Shown here one piece after another: positions 24,410-38,142 of a stretch of DNA of 64,000 nucleotides. Under the pieces are notes generated by a model. The model was given only the letters and a program-made list of their open reading frames with translations. It made no database searches and was not told the DNA's origin. The DNA comes from Streptomonospora nanhaiensis. Lineage in GTDB: Bacteria; Actinomycetota; Actinomycetes; Streptosporangiales; Streptosporangiaceae. The first letter of the stretch is position 1. Each line of letters begins with the position of its first letter. The stretch lies in assembly GCF_013410565.1 (NCBI RefSeq), contig NZ_JACCFO010000001.1, forward strand, positions 3,534,001 to 3,598,000. Direction: 5' to 3'. The position numbers and the translations under genes were made by a program.

Positions 24410-25258
24410 ATTCCTACTTTCCAGACACCCGAACCGATCTCCGTCACCATCGAGATCGCCGTCGGCGACGTGCGCATCGCCGCGAGCGACCGGACCGACA
24501 CCCGTGTCGACGTCCGCCCCAGCGACGACTCCGACGAGTCCGACATCAAGGCCGCGCGCCAGATCCGGGGCGACCACGCCAACGGCGTCCTGCGCGTCAC
24601 CGGCCCCAAGCTCCCCGCCTTCGACTTCTCCAAGAAGACCAGGTCGGCCGACGTCACCATCGAACTGCCCAGCGGCTCCCATGTGACCGGCGAACTCCAG
24701 GCGGGCGACTTCCGCTTCGCCGGCCGGCTCGGCGAGTGCCGCCTGAAGACCTCCGCCGGGAACGTCTGGCTTGAGCAGACCGGCCCGCTGCGCGTGCGCA
24801 CCGGCGCCGGACACATCACCGCCGACAGCGTCGAGGGCGACGCCGAGGCCTCCACCGGCACCGGCCGCATCCAACTGGGCGAGATCGCGGGCGGCGCCGT
24901 GGTCAAGAACTCCAGCGGCGAGACCACGATCGACGCGGTCGCCGGCGACGCCCGGGTGCGTTCGGCCTCCGGCGACATCACGGTCGAGCGGGCCGGAGCC
25001 GGGGTCGACGCCAAGACCTCCGCCGGCAGCATCCGCGTCGGCGAGGCCGCCCGCGGCGTGGTCGTGCTCGCCACCTCCATGGGCGACCTGGAGGTCGGCA
25101 TCGCGGAGGGCACCGCCGCCTGGGTGCAGATGGAGACCGGACGGGGCCACCTGCGCAACCACCTGGAGAACACCGCCCGGCCCGGCGAGACCGACGAGAC
25201 GGTCGGGGTGCGCGGCCGCACCGGCTACGGCGACATCACCATCCGACGCTCCTCCTGA
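24410..25258 (+). CDS. DUF4097 beta-strand repeat protein (module B), apparent ATT start
   Basis: A 282-residue protein built of repeated short strands (VEGDAEASTGTGRIQLGEIA, SGETTIDAVAGDARVRSASG, TGYGDITIRRSS). The homologous start in module A is MQTFATPAPI. Here the matching sequence is PTFQTPEPISVTIEIAVG, preceded by ATT at 24410 and not ATG, with AGGGGA (24399-24404) at the right distance. No ATG, GTG or TTG is available nearby in frame, so ATT probably initiates. This is a rare start codon, best known in infC. No signal peptide is visible; the gene heads an operon with a DrrAB-type transporter. Confidence 0.82.
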   Translation: MPTFQTPEPISVTIEIAVGDVRIAASDRTDTRVDVRPSDDSDESDIKAARQIRGDHANGVLRVTGPKLPAFDFSKKTRSADVTIELPSGSHVTGELQAGDFRFAGRLGECRLKTSAGNVWLEQTGPLRVRTGAGHITADSVEGDAEASTGTGRIQLGEIAGGAVVKNSSGETTIDAVAGDARVRSASGDITVERAGAGVDAKTSAGSIRVGEAARGVVVLATSMGDLEVGIAEGTAAWVQMETGRGHLRNHLENTARPGETDETVGVRGRTGYGDITIRRSS

Positions 25259-25287
25259 CCGCTTCCGCCACCGACGAAAGGGACACC

Positions 25288-26247
25288 ATGACCACCGAGC
25301 ACTCCCGGCCGGCGATCACCGCCACCGGGCTGCGGAAGGCCTACGGCGGCAAGACCGTCCTCAAGGACCTCGACCTCACCGTGCGCGAAGGCACGATTTT
25401 CTCGCTGCTCGGCGCCAACGGCGCCGGCAAGACCACCACGGTCAAGATCCTCTCGACCCTGATCCGCGCCGACTCCGGCGACGCCCGGGTCGCCGGATAC
25501 GACCTCACCCGCGAACCCGACGGCGTGCGCGCCGCGATCGGGGTCACCGGCCAGTTCTCCGCCGTGGACAACCTGCTCAGCGGCGAGGAGAACCTGCTGA
25601 TGATGGCCAGGCTCCACCATCTGGACCGCGGCGAGGCCCGGCGCCGCACCGCCCACCTGCTCGACCAGTTCGACCTGGTCGAGGCGGGTGGAAAGCCGGC
25701 GTCGACGTACTCCGGGGGCATGCGGCGGCGGCTCGACCTGGCGATGAGCCTGGTCGGCAGCCCGCGCGTGATCTTCCTGGACGAGCCGACCACCGGTCTG
25801 GACCCGCGCAGCCGCCGCAACATGTGGCAGATCGTCCGGGACCTGGTGGCCAATGGGGTCACCATCTTCCTTACCACGCAGTACCTGGAGGAGGCCGACG
25901 AACTCGCCGACCGGATCGCCGTGCTCGACGGCGGCCGGATCGTCGCCGAGGGAACCGCCGAGGAGCTGAAGCGGCGCATCCCCGGCGGACACGTCCGCCT
26001 GCGGTTCGCCGACCACCGGAACCTCGACGCCGCCGTGCGCGTGCTCGACCAGACCTCCCCCGACAACGACGCGCTCGCCCTGCGCGTGCCCGGCGACGGC
26101 AGCCTGCGGTCGCTCAAGACCCTGATCGGCCGGCTCGACGACCACGACATCGACGTGGAGGAACTGTCCGTGCACACCCCCGACCTCGACGACGTGTTCC
26201 TCGCCCTCACCGGCAGCCCCACCACCGAGAAAGCGACCACCCGATGA
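25288..26247 (+). CDS. DrrA-like ABC transporter ATPase (module B)
   Basis: A 319-residue ATPase. The Walker A is GANGAGKT (residues 42-49), the Q-loop is IGVTGQFSAVDN, the signature is STYSGGMRRRLDLA, the Walker B is VIFLDEPTTGLDPRS, and the H-loop follows LTTQYLEEADELA. The C-terminal domain of daunorubicin-resistance type ends in VHTPDLDDVFLALTG. It energises export of drugs or lipids with the permease that follows through an ATGA overlap. It is the intact counterpart of the truncated ATPase at 20101. Confidence 0.92.
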   Translation: MTTEHSRPAITATGLRKAYGGKTVLKDLDLTVREGTIFSLLGANGAGKTTTVKILSTLIRADSGDARVAGYDLTREPDGVRAAIGVTGQFSAVDNLLSGEENLLMMARLHHLDRGEARRRTAHLLDQFDLVEAGGKPASTYSGGMRRRLDLAMSLVGSPRVIFLDEPTTGLDPRSRRNMWQIVRDLVANGVTIFLTTQYLEEADELADRIAVLDGGRIVAEGTAEELKRRIPGGHVRLRFADHRNLDAAVRVLDQTSPDNDALALRVPGDGSLRSLKTLIGRLDDHDIDVEELSVHTPDLDDVFLALTGSPTTEKATTR

Positions 26248-27077
26248 GCACCGACACCCTCTCCCGCCCCGCTCCGCCCCGCTTCCACCCCTTCCGCGAC
26301 TCCACGACGATGCTGCGCCGCAACCTCAAGCGTATGCTGCGGTACCCGTCGCTGACCCTGACCCTGGTCGGGATGCCGGTGGTCTTCCTGCTGCTGTTCG
26401 TCTACGTGTTCGGCGGCACGCTGGGCGCCGGGCTCGGCGGCCCCGCACCCGGCGACGCCGCCGGCGGACGGTCCGCCTACGTCAACTACGTGACCCCCGC
26501 GATCATCCTCATGACGGTGACCAGCATCATCCAGGGCACCGCGGTGTCGGTCGCCATGGACCTGACCGAAGGCATCATCGCCAGGTTCCGCACCATGCAC
26601 ATCGCCCGCGCCTCGGTGCTGACCGGCCACGTCCTGGCCAGCATGATCCAGGCGGCGTTCGCCCTGACGCTGGTGACCGGCGTGGCACTGCTGGTGGGCT
26701 TCCGGCCCGAGGCCGGGCTCACCGGGTGGCTGGCCACGGCCGGGTTCCTGGCGGCGATGACGTTCGCGCTCGTCTGGCTGGCCGTGGCGCTCGGCCAGGT
26801 CAGCAAGACCGTCGAGAGCGCGAGCAACGTGCTCATGCCGCTCGTGCTGCTGCCGTTCCTGGGCAGCGGGTTCGTGCCCACCGACTCCCTGCCCGCCGGC
26901 CTGCGCTGGTTCGCCGAGTACCAGCCATTCACGCCGATGACCGAGACCCTGCGTGCCCTGCTCATGGATGAGCCGCTCGGCGACAACGGCTGGATCGCGC
27001 TCGCCTGGTGCGCCGGGATCGCCCTGGGGTCCTACCTGTGGTCCAAGCGCCTGTTCAACCGCGAGCCCGCCAACTGA
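26244..27077 (+). CDS. ABC-2 type permease, DrrB-like (module B)
   Basis: A 277-residue membrane protein with six hydrophobic segments (STTMLRRNLKRMLRYPSLTL, AIILMTVTSIIQGTAVSVAM, DLTEGIIARFRTMHIARASV and others), paralogous to the permease at 20952. Start and stop codons overlap with the ATPase (ATGA). Together they should make a complete exporter of the DrrAB type. The substrate is unknown; the nearby P450 and hydrolase hint at a small-molecule theme but no biosynthetic core is present. Confidence 0.9.
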   Translation: MSTDTLSRPAPPRFHPFRDSTTMLRRNLKRMLRYPSLTLTLVGMPVVFLLLFVYVFGGTLGAGLGGPAPGDAAGGRSAYVNYVTPAIILMTVTSIIQGTAVSVAMDLTEGIIARFRTMHIARASVLTGHVLASMIQAAFALTLVTGVALLVGFRPEAGLTGWLATAGFLAAMTFALVWLAVALGQVSKTVESASNVLMPLVLLPFLGSGFVPTDSLPAGLRWFAEYQPFTPMTETLRALLMDEPLGDNGWIALAWCAGIALGSYLWSKRLFNREPAN

Positions 27078-27362
27078 CGCGGACCCCGCCACCGCCCCAC
27101 TCCGCGGCATTCGCTCCTCCCCTCCCCGCCGGCCGCGGCCGCCACCGAGGCCGCTCCGCCTCGAACCCCGCCACGCGCCGATCACGAACGGGCGCCCCGC
27201 GCCGCGGCCGAACACGAAGCGCGTCCACACAACTCCGGATAGTGCGCACACTTCACGATCACCTGCCGGGCGGCGCCGCCGCAACACGGCTTCCCCGCCT
27301 GTGCACAACCCGCTCTCCCCGTGTCCGACCCCCGACCCCCTACCGCGAAAACCGAGGACCCC

Positions 27363-28575
27363 ATGAGCGACTCCGTCCACACCGTCACGGCAATGCCCAC
27401 GACGCGGCGGCCCGGCTGCCCCTTCGACCCCCCGGCGGAACTCCTGGAGGCCCGCGGGCACGGGCCGATCAGCCGCCTCTCCTTCCCCGACGGCCACCAG
27501 GGCTGGCTGGTCACCGGATACGACCAGGTCCGCCAGGTCCTAGCCGACCCCCGGTTCAGCGCCCGCAAGGAGCTGATGCGCCACCACCCCCAGATCGACT
27601 ACGGCGGCATGGAGGTCCCCCCCCCCCGCGGCGCCGGGCGAGTTCCTGCTCACGGACGAGCCGGTGCACAGCCGCTACCGCAAGCCGCTGGTGCGCAGGT
27701 TCACCGTCCGGCGGATGCGGCTGCTCACCGAGCGGATCGAGCAGGTCACCGCCGAGCACCTGGACGCCATGGCGCAGGCCGGGCCGCCGGCCGACCTCGT
27801 CACCGCGTTCGCCAAGCCCATCCCCTCGGTGATGATCTGCGAACTGCTGGGCGTGCCCTACGCCGACCGGGGCTCCTTCCAGCGGCAGGTCGACGTCTTC
27901 CACAGCGGGGAGGTGGGCGACGAGGAGCTGATCGCGGCCTACACCGGGGTCCAGACCTACCTGGCGGGCCTCGTGGCCGCCAAGCGCGCGAACCCCACCG
28001 ACGACATCCTCAGCGAACTCACCGAGGGCGACCTGACCGACGAGGAGCTGAAGGGCGTCGCCCTGACCCTGCTGGCGGCCGGGTTCGACACCACCGCCAA
28101 CACGCTGGCCCTGGGCACCTTCGCGCTGCTGCGCAACCCGGAGCAGCTGGCCGCGCTGCGGGCGGACCCCGACCTCGCCGACGGGGCCGTGGAGGAACTG
28201 CTGCGGTACCTGAGCGTCGCCAAGACGTCGTTGCGGGTCGCGCTGGTGGACGCCGAGGTGGGCGGCCAGACGATCGAGGCCGGCGCGACGGTCGTCCTGT
28301 CCGTCAACACCGCCAACCGCGACCCCGAGCGCTTCACCGACCCCAACGCGCTGGACGTGCGCCGCAGCGGCGGCGGGCACCTGGCGTTCGGCCACGGCAT
28401 CCACCAGTGCCTGGGCCAGCAGTTGGCCCGCGTCGAGATGCGCGTCGCCCTCCCCGCGCTGTTCGCCCGGTTCCCCACGCTGCGCCTGGCCGTACCGCCC
28501 GAGGAGGTCCCCCTGCGCCCGGAGACCGCGGACCTCTACGGGGTCCGGTGCCTCCCGGTCACCTGGGACGCGTGA
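27363..28575 (+). pseudogene. Cytochrome P450, frame broken at an 11-C run
   Basis: ATG 27363 opens a P450 N-terminus (TTRRPGCPFDPPAELLEARG, LVTGYDQVRQVLADPRFSAR). After the tract of eleven Cs at 27617-27627 the homology moves to the next frame (EFLLTDEPVHSRYRKPLVRR onward). The rest is complete: I-helix AGFDTTANTLALG, ExxR in EELLRYL, heme loop FGHGIHQCLGQQLAR. Ten Cs would restore one 403-codon gene. The break may be a true frameshift, slippage-based switching, or a sequencing error in the homopolymer. As written, the protein is not made in one piece. The CYP105/107-like look suggests a secondary-metabolism hydroxylase. Confidence 0.8.
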
Positions 28576-28845
28576 CCCGCGGATCCGGCGAAACCGATAA
28601 CACCGATGAAGCGGTGAAGCGGTGAGCTGAGGCGCCTCCGCCCGCGGCTCACCCGGAACCCCGCGTACACGGGGGGACGGGTGGCCGCGGGCGGACCTCG
28701 TCGGCTCTTCGACGCGTCCGGCGCGGCCGTCCCCGTTCTGGGACCGTGCCGCCCAACCGGAATGTCACCGCCGCGTACTACTGTTGCCGCCCAGGCGCAG
28801 GTGAACACGGCCGCGCCGGACACAGAACCTGAAAGGTCGGCCGAC

Positions 28846-29658
28846 ATGCACACGGTCATCTCCCGCGACGGCACCCCCATCGCCTACGACAAGACCGGCA
28901 CGGGCCCGGCGCTCGTCCTGGTCTCCGGTGCCCTCATGGCCCGCGCCGACTTCGCGCCCTACACGGCGCTGCTGTCCGAGCACTTCACCGTCTACGCCCA
29001 CGACCGGCGCGGCCGGGGCGACAGCGGCGACACCGCGCCCTACGACGTCGCCCGCGAGGTCGAGGACATCGACGCGGTCATCGAGGCCGCCGGAGGCTCG
29101 GCGATGCTGCTGGGCCTGTCGTCGGGAGCCGTGCTGGCGCTGGAGGCCGCCGCGCGGGGCAGCGCCGTCACCCGGGTCGCGCTCTACGAGCCGCCCTTCA
29201 TCGTGGACGACAGCCGGGCCCCGCTGCCCGCCGACTACGTCGAGCACCTGGACCGGCTGGTCGACCAGGGTGCCCGCGGGGAGGCCGTCGCCCTCTTCCT
29301 CACCGCGGCGGTGGGCCTCCCCGAGGAGATGGTCGCGGGCATGCGCCAGGCCCCGATGTGGCCGGCCATGGAGGCGCTGGCCCACACCATCGCCTACGAC
29401 GGCAGGGTGATGGGTGAGGCCATGTCGGGCAACCGGCTGCCGCTGCACCGCTGGGAGTCCGTGCGGATCCCGGTCTTCGTCGGCATCGGCGGGGCCAGCG
29501 AGGCGTTCATGCAGGACGGCGGCAAGGCGCTCACCGCGCTGGGGCCGCACGTCGTCACCCACACGTTCCCCGGCCAGGACCACGGCATCGCGCCCGAGGC
29601 ACTGGCACCCGTGGTCACCGAGTTCTTCACCGCCGAGCAGCCGGCCACCACCGCGTAG
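28846..29658 (+). CDS. Alpha/beta hydrolase
   Basis: A 270-residue hydrolase from ATG 28846. It opens MHTVISRDGTPIAYDKTGTG, followed by oxyanion VSGALMARADF, YAHDRRGRGDS, and the nucleophile elbow GLSSG (around residue 91). The catalytic His is in GQDHGIAPEAL near the C-terminus. The 'MARADFAPYTALLSEHFTVYAHDRRGRGDSGD' pattern is that of a large actinobacterial group with no known substrate. It is monocistronic and converges on the alcohol dehydrogenase gene. Confidence 0.85.
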   Translation: MHTVISRDGTPIAYDKTGTGPALVLVSGALMARADFAPYTALLSEHFTVYAHDRRGRGDSGDTAPYDVAREVEDIDAVIEAAGGSAMLLGLSSGAVLALEAAARGSAVTRVALYEPPFIVDDSRAPLPADYVEHLDRLVDQGARGEAVALFLTAAVGLPEEMVAGMRQAPMWPAMEALAHTIAYDGRVMGEAMSGNRLPLHRWESVRIPVFVGIGGASEAFMQDGGKALTALGPHVVTHTFPGQDHGIAPEALAPVVTEFFTAEQPATTA

Positions 29659-29697
29659 GCCGCTGGGCCGGCGGGGCTGTCCACGTTGTGAGGGCGG

Positions 29698-30747
29698 TCA
29701 GGGCCGGACGAGGATGCGGATCGGATTGCCCTCGTGCTCGTGCAGGCGGCGGATGCCCTCGCCGAGGTCGTCCAGGCCCACCACACCGCTGATCGACCGC
29801 GACAGGTCCAGCCGCCCGGCGGCCACCAGGTCGACCAGCGTGCCGATGTCCTCGTTCTTGTAGCCCAGGTGGCCGAGCGCCTGCTTGCGGGAGACGCCGA
29901 ACGCCGCCGTGGTCCCGAGGGAGACCTCCTGGGCGCTGAGCCCCACACCGACGATCCGCCCGCCGGCGGTGAGCAGGTCCAGGCCCTGCTCGAACGTGGC
30001 CTTGATGCCCACCGCGTCGAAGGCGACGTCGAGCAGGTGGCCCTTGGTGACCTCGGCGACCTTGGCCTTGACGTCGGGGTCGCGGGAGTCGAAGGCGAAG
30101 TCCGCGCCCACGGCGATCGCGCGGCCACGGATCTCCTCGTCCAGGTCGAACGCGACGATGGGGTTGGCGCCAACCAGGCGCGCGAGCTGGACGATGTGGG
30201 TGCCGACCCCGCCCACACCCCACACGCCCACCGCCTCGCCGATGCCGACCCTGCCGGTGCGCACCACCGCGCCGAAGGGCGTGGACACGGCGTCGGCCAG
30301 GAGCGCGGCCTGCTCCAGAGGCACCGAATCGGGCACCCGGGTGAGGCCGACAGCCTGGGCGACGGTGTACTCGGCCCACGCGCCGTCATAGGCGAACGCC
30401 ATCAGCAGGATGTTTGAGCAGTTCCCGAAGTCGGCCCGGCGGCAGTACTCGCAGACACCGCACGGCCGGCCGGCGGCGGGAATGACGCGGTCGCCCTCGG
30501 CCCATCCGGTGACACCCGGTCCGATACGGGCGATGGCGCCCGCCGCCTCGTGCCCCTGGGTGATGACGTCGGGGACCTCCGGCCCGCCGAAAACACCGTC
30601 GATCAGGCTGAGGTCGGAATGGCAGATGCCGCAGTACGCCACCTTCACCAGGACCTCGCCGGGCCCGGGGTCGGGAACCGGCACCTCCTCGATCGCCCAC
30701 TGCCGGGTGGCCTTGTGGAACCGCTGCGCGCGCATGGTCGCGGTCAT
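29698..30747 (-). CDS. Zinc-dependent alcohol dehydrogenase (MDR family)
   Basis: A 349-residue medium-chain dehydrogenase. The catalytic zinc site is made by CGICHSD and GHEAAG. The structural zinc site is the four-Cys cluster CGVCEYCRRADFGNC. The coenzyme fold carries GVWGVGGVGTHIVQLAR, with an Asp (FDLDEE) favouring NAD(H). Family members interconvert alcohols and aldehydes in the cytosol; the substrate is not predictable. ATG 30747 with AGGAGG upstream; ATG 30735 is an alternative. It lies downstream of the rRNA operon terminator and is probably separately transcribed. Confidence 0.9.
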   Translation of the reverse strand: MTATMRAQRFHKATRQWAIEEVPVPDPGPGEVLVKVAYCGICHSDLSLIDGVFGGPEVPDVITQGHEAAGAIARIGPGVTGWAEGDRVIPAAGRPCGVCEYCRRADFGNCSNILLMAFAYDGAWAEYTVAQAVGLTRVPDSVPLEQAALLADAVSTPFGAVVRTGRVGIGEAVGVWGVGGVGTHIVQLARLVGANPIVAFDLDEEIRGRAIAVGADFAFDSRDPDVKAKVAEVTKGHLLDVAFDAVGIKATFEQGLDLLTAGGRIVGVGLSAQEVSLGTTAAFGVSRKQALGHLGYKNEDIGTLVDLVAAGRLDLSRSISGVVGLDDLGEGIRRLHEHEGNPIRILVRP

Positions 30748-30901
30748 CGGAACGGGTACCTCCTGGCGGCGGGACGGCCGAAACGCCGCTGTGCGTCGGG
30801 CAGGGCCGCAGGATCGCGGCTGACTGCAAAGGTACGTCGGGAAGCGTCGGCCGACCGGTGGCGACACGCGGGCGGCCCGGTCGCGGCCCGTTTCCGGGCA
30901 T

Positions 30902-30938
30902 AAAAAAAGGGGGTGGAGCCCCAAAAGACTCCACCCCC
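30902..30938 (-). terminator. Rho-independent terminator of the rRNA operon
   Basis: Read on the minus strand, GGGGGTGGAG and CTCCACCCCC (complements of 30929-30938 and 30909-30918) form a perfect 10-bp stem followed by seven Ts. It is eight bases beyond the 5S rRNA 3' end, a textbook terminator. Confidence 0.93.
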
Positions 30939-30945
30939 AACAAGA

Positions 30946-31064
30946 ATTGCGGCAGCAACCTACTCTCCCACCCCACAACAGGGCAGTACCATCAGCGTAA
31001 AGAGGCTTAACGACCGGGTTCGGAAAGAGACCGGGTGTGACCCTCCCACCATAACCACCGCAAA
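30946..31064 (-). rRNA. rrf: 5S ribosomal RNA
   Basis: About 119 bases downstream of 23S. The 5' TTTGCGG pairs with the 3' CCGCAA; the internal GGGAGGGTCACACCCGGTC and CCGAACCCGG segments are typical of actinobacterial 5S. Ends are estimated from the terminal stem. Confidence 0.92.
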
Positions 31065-31146
31065 CCCAACCCCCACACCCACCAACAAAGCAGGCCCAGG
31101 GAAAACCAAAAACAATGAACAATGTGCGCGAACACCCAGCATCCAT

Positions 31147-36081
<4,935 letters not shown>

Positions 36082-36200
36082 AAGGTCTTCAATCCTGACC
36101 GGCCCACCCACACAGGGCGGACCCATCAAAGGAACCCCGAACACCCGAGGGTGTTCAACGGGGCCAAAACAAACACGGCACAAAGAATGTCATACACGCG

Positions 36201-36222
36201 CTGTTGAGTTCTCAAGAAGCAA
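36201..36222 (-). promoter_or_regulatory. rRNA leader antitermination (boxA-like) element
   Basis: On the minus strand the leader contains TTGCTTCTTGAGAACTCAAC, the element conserved in actinobacterial rRNA leaders (TGTTCTTTGAGAACTCAACA type). It lies about 120 bases before the 16S 5' end. Confidence 0.75.
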
Positions 36223-36329
36223 CCGCTCACCGGGTACAAACCCCGAACCCACTCAATCGGCAGGCCCGCAAAGGCTCTTCCCCCACGGGGCGGATCAATC
36301 TCCGCGTTTCCGCTTTGTTGTGTCTTCAC

Positions 36330-36357
36330 ATTATCAGGCGTTCCGCGCCCCGCCAAA
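36330..36357 (-). promoter_or_regulatory. Candidate rRNA promoter (proximal)
   Basis: On the minus strand TTTGGC (complement of 36352-36357) and GATAAT (complement of 36330-36335) are separated by 16 bases and point toward 16S. It shares the TTGGC -35 element with the distal promoter. Confidence 0.45.
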
Positions 36358-36560
36358 TCGGCGGTTTTTCGGAACTCCCGAAACACCAACACAATTCATT
36401 CCCACCCGTTTCCGCGTGGGCAGCGTTCATACTGCCACACATCAACAGGTGATCGAACCGTGTGATGCGGCGACGCCCACCGAGTGGTGGTCGTTCGCCG
36501 AAGGAAGACGCCGCCTCAGCGCCTGGGCACCATGCGGGCCCGGCGGTAGCGACTCGATCG

Positions 36561-36589
36561 ACTATAGCGGCCTTGCTCCGCGACGCCAA
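36561..36589 (-). promoter_or_regulatory. Candidate rRNA promoter (distal)
   Basis: On the minus strand TTGGCG (complement of 36584-36589) and TATAGT (complement of 36561-36566) are separated by 17 bases, a good vegetative promoter pointing toward 16S. Confidence 0.5.
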
Positions 36590-36753
36590 CTCGGCGCGGC
36601 ACCTGTAGGCCACCCCACGTTTCGGCACCCGTGATCACGGCGAGAAGGCCCATGCGCGGACCGGCTCGCGCACCCGCACCGCCCCGCGCACCCGGGCGGA
36701 CCGCGGCCAGTGCCCGGCCGGTCCCCGGCCCGGACCCAGCCAAGGAGGCGAAC

Positions 36754-37440
36754 ATGGCCGACGGCCCCACCGCTCCCGCCCTCGGCGGCGTGCTGTTCGA
36801 CGTCGTCGAGACCCTCATGGACGTGCGCCCGCTGCGGCAGCGCTTCATCGACATCGGCCAACCCCCCGAGCTGATGCAGCCCTGGTTCCTGCGCGCGCAG
36901 CGCGACGCCTTCGCTTTGGCGCTGAGCGGGCGGCCCACGCCCTTCCCCGACGCGATGCGGCACGCCATGCGCGTCGAGACCCGGGGCGCGGTCACCGACG
37001 AGGAGATCGACCACGTCGTCAGCGGGTTCGGCGACATGCCCGCCCACCCCGACGCCGAGCCCGCCATCCGGCGGTTCGCGGAGGCGGGCGTGCCCATGGG
37101 GTTCCTCACCGTGGGCGGGCGCGACGCGACCGAGCGGTTCCTGGAGCGCACCGGATGGGACCGCTACATCAGCCGCGTCGTCACCGCCGCCGACGAAGGC
37201 GTCTGGAAGCCCGCGCCCGCGCTGTACCACATCGCCGCCGAGTCCCTGGGGGTGCCGGCCGCGCGCACCGCGCTGGTCGCCGTGCACGCCTGGGACTGCC
37301 ACGGCGCCAAGCAGGCGGGCCTGCTCGCCGGCTGGTGCGGTCGGCTGGAGTCCGTCTACGGCGACGTCTTCACCCCGGCCGACGCCGTGGGCGACGACCT
37401 CGTGGCGGTCGCCGAAGGGCTGCTGCGGCTGGGCCGCTGA
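36754..37440 (+). CDS. HAD-superfamily hydrolase
   Basis: A 228-residue cytosolic enzyme. It starts at ATG 36754 with AAGGAGG at 36742-36748. Motif I is FDVVETLMD with nucleophile Asp16, motif II is FLTVGGRD (Thr in place of the usual Ser/Thr), motif III Lys is in DEGVWKPAPALY, and motif IV region is LVAVHAWDCHGAKQAG. The layout resembles 2-haloacid dehalogenase and phosphoglycolate-phosphatase-like HADs. The substrate is unknown. It is monocistronic, divergent from the rRNA operon, and convergent with the response regulator gene. Confidence 0.87.
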   Translation: MADGPTAPALGGVLFDVVETLMDVRPLRQRFIDIGQPPELMQPWFLRAQRDAFALALSGRPTPFPDAMRHAMRVETRGAVTDEEIDHVVSGFGDMPAHPDAEPAIRRFAEAGVPMGFLTVGGRDATERFLERTGWDRYISRVVTAADEGVWKPAPALYHIAAESLGVPAARTALVAVHAWDCHGAKQAGLLAGWCGRLESVYGDVFTPADAVGDDLVAVAEGLLRLGR

Positions 37441-37482
37441 CCCGCGCTCCGCCGTCCCGGCGTCCCGCATCCGCGCCCGGGG

Positions 37483-38142
37483 TCAGGTGACCAGGCCGTG
37501 GCGGTAGGCGTAGACGACCGCCTGGACGCGGTCGCGCAGGTCCAGCTTGGTGAGGATGCGCGACACGAACGTCTTCACCGTCTCCTGGCTGATCACCAGC
37601 CGCGCCGCGATCTCGCTGTTGGAGAGCCCCTCGGCGACCAGGCACAGCACCTCCAGCTCGCGGGGGGTCAGCGGGATGTCCCGCGCCGCGCCCCCCGCGG
37701 GCCGGATCCGGGCCGCGTAGGTGCCCACGAGCCGGCGGGTCACCTCGGGGTCCAGCAGGGCCGCGCCCGTGGCCACGGTCCGGATCCCGTGCAGCAGCTG
37801 GCTCGGCGGCGCGTCCTTGAGCAGGAACCCGCTGGCGCCCGCGCGCAGGGCCTCGTAGACGTACTCGTCCAGGTTGAACGTCGTCACCACGAGCACCTTG
37901 ACGGGATCGGCCACCCCGGCCCCGGCCAGGCGGCGGGTCGCCTCGATGCCGTCGAGCACCGGCATGCGGACGTCCATCACCACGACGTCGGGGCGCAGCC
38001 GCTCGGCCAGCTCGACCGCCGCCTGGCCGTCGCCGCACTCGCCCACCACCTCCATGTCGGGCTGGGCGTCGATGATGGTGGTCAGGCCGGTGCGGATCAG
38101 CACCTGGTCGTCGCTGACCAGCACCCGGGTCGGCGCGCTCAC
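37483..38142 (-). CDS. NarL/FixJ-family response regulator
   Basis: A 219-residue protein. The receiver domain (residues 5-120) has the acidic pocket DDQ and phospho-acceptor Asp57 (in VVMDVRMP), Thr in VVTTFN and Lys in FLLKDAP. A LuxR-type helix-turn-helix follows at the C-terminus (LTPRELEVLCLVAEGLSNSE, IAARLVISQETVKTFVSRIL). Its GTG start (38140-38142) overlaps the stop of the sensor kinase gene (GTGA), so the pair is translationally coupled. It should activate or repress promoters in response to the kinase; targets are unknown. Confidence 0.93.
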   Translation of the reverse strand: MSAPTRVLVSDDQVLIRTGLTTIIDAQPDMEVVGECGDGQAAVELAERLRPDVVVMDVRMPVLDGIEATRRLAGAGVADPVKVLVVTTFNLDEYVYEALRAGASGFLLKDAPPSQLLHGIRTVATGAALLDPEVTRRLVGTYAARIRPAGGAARDIPLTPRELEVLCLVAEGLSNSEIAARLVISQETVKTFVSRILTKLDLRDRVQAVVYAYRHGLVT

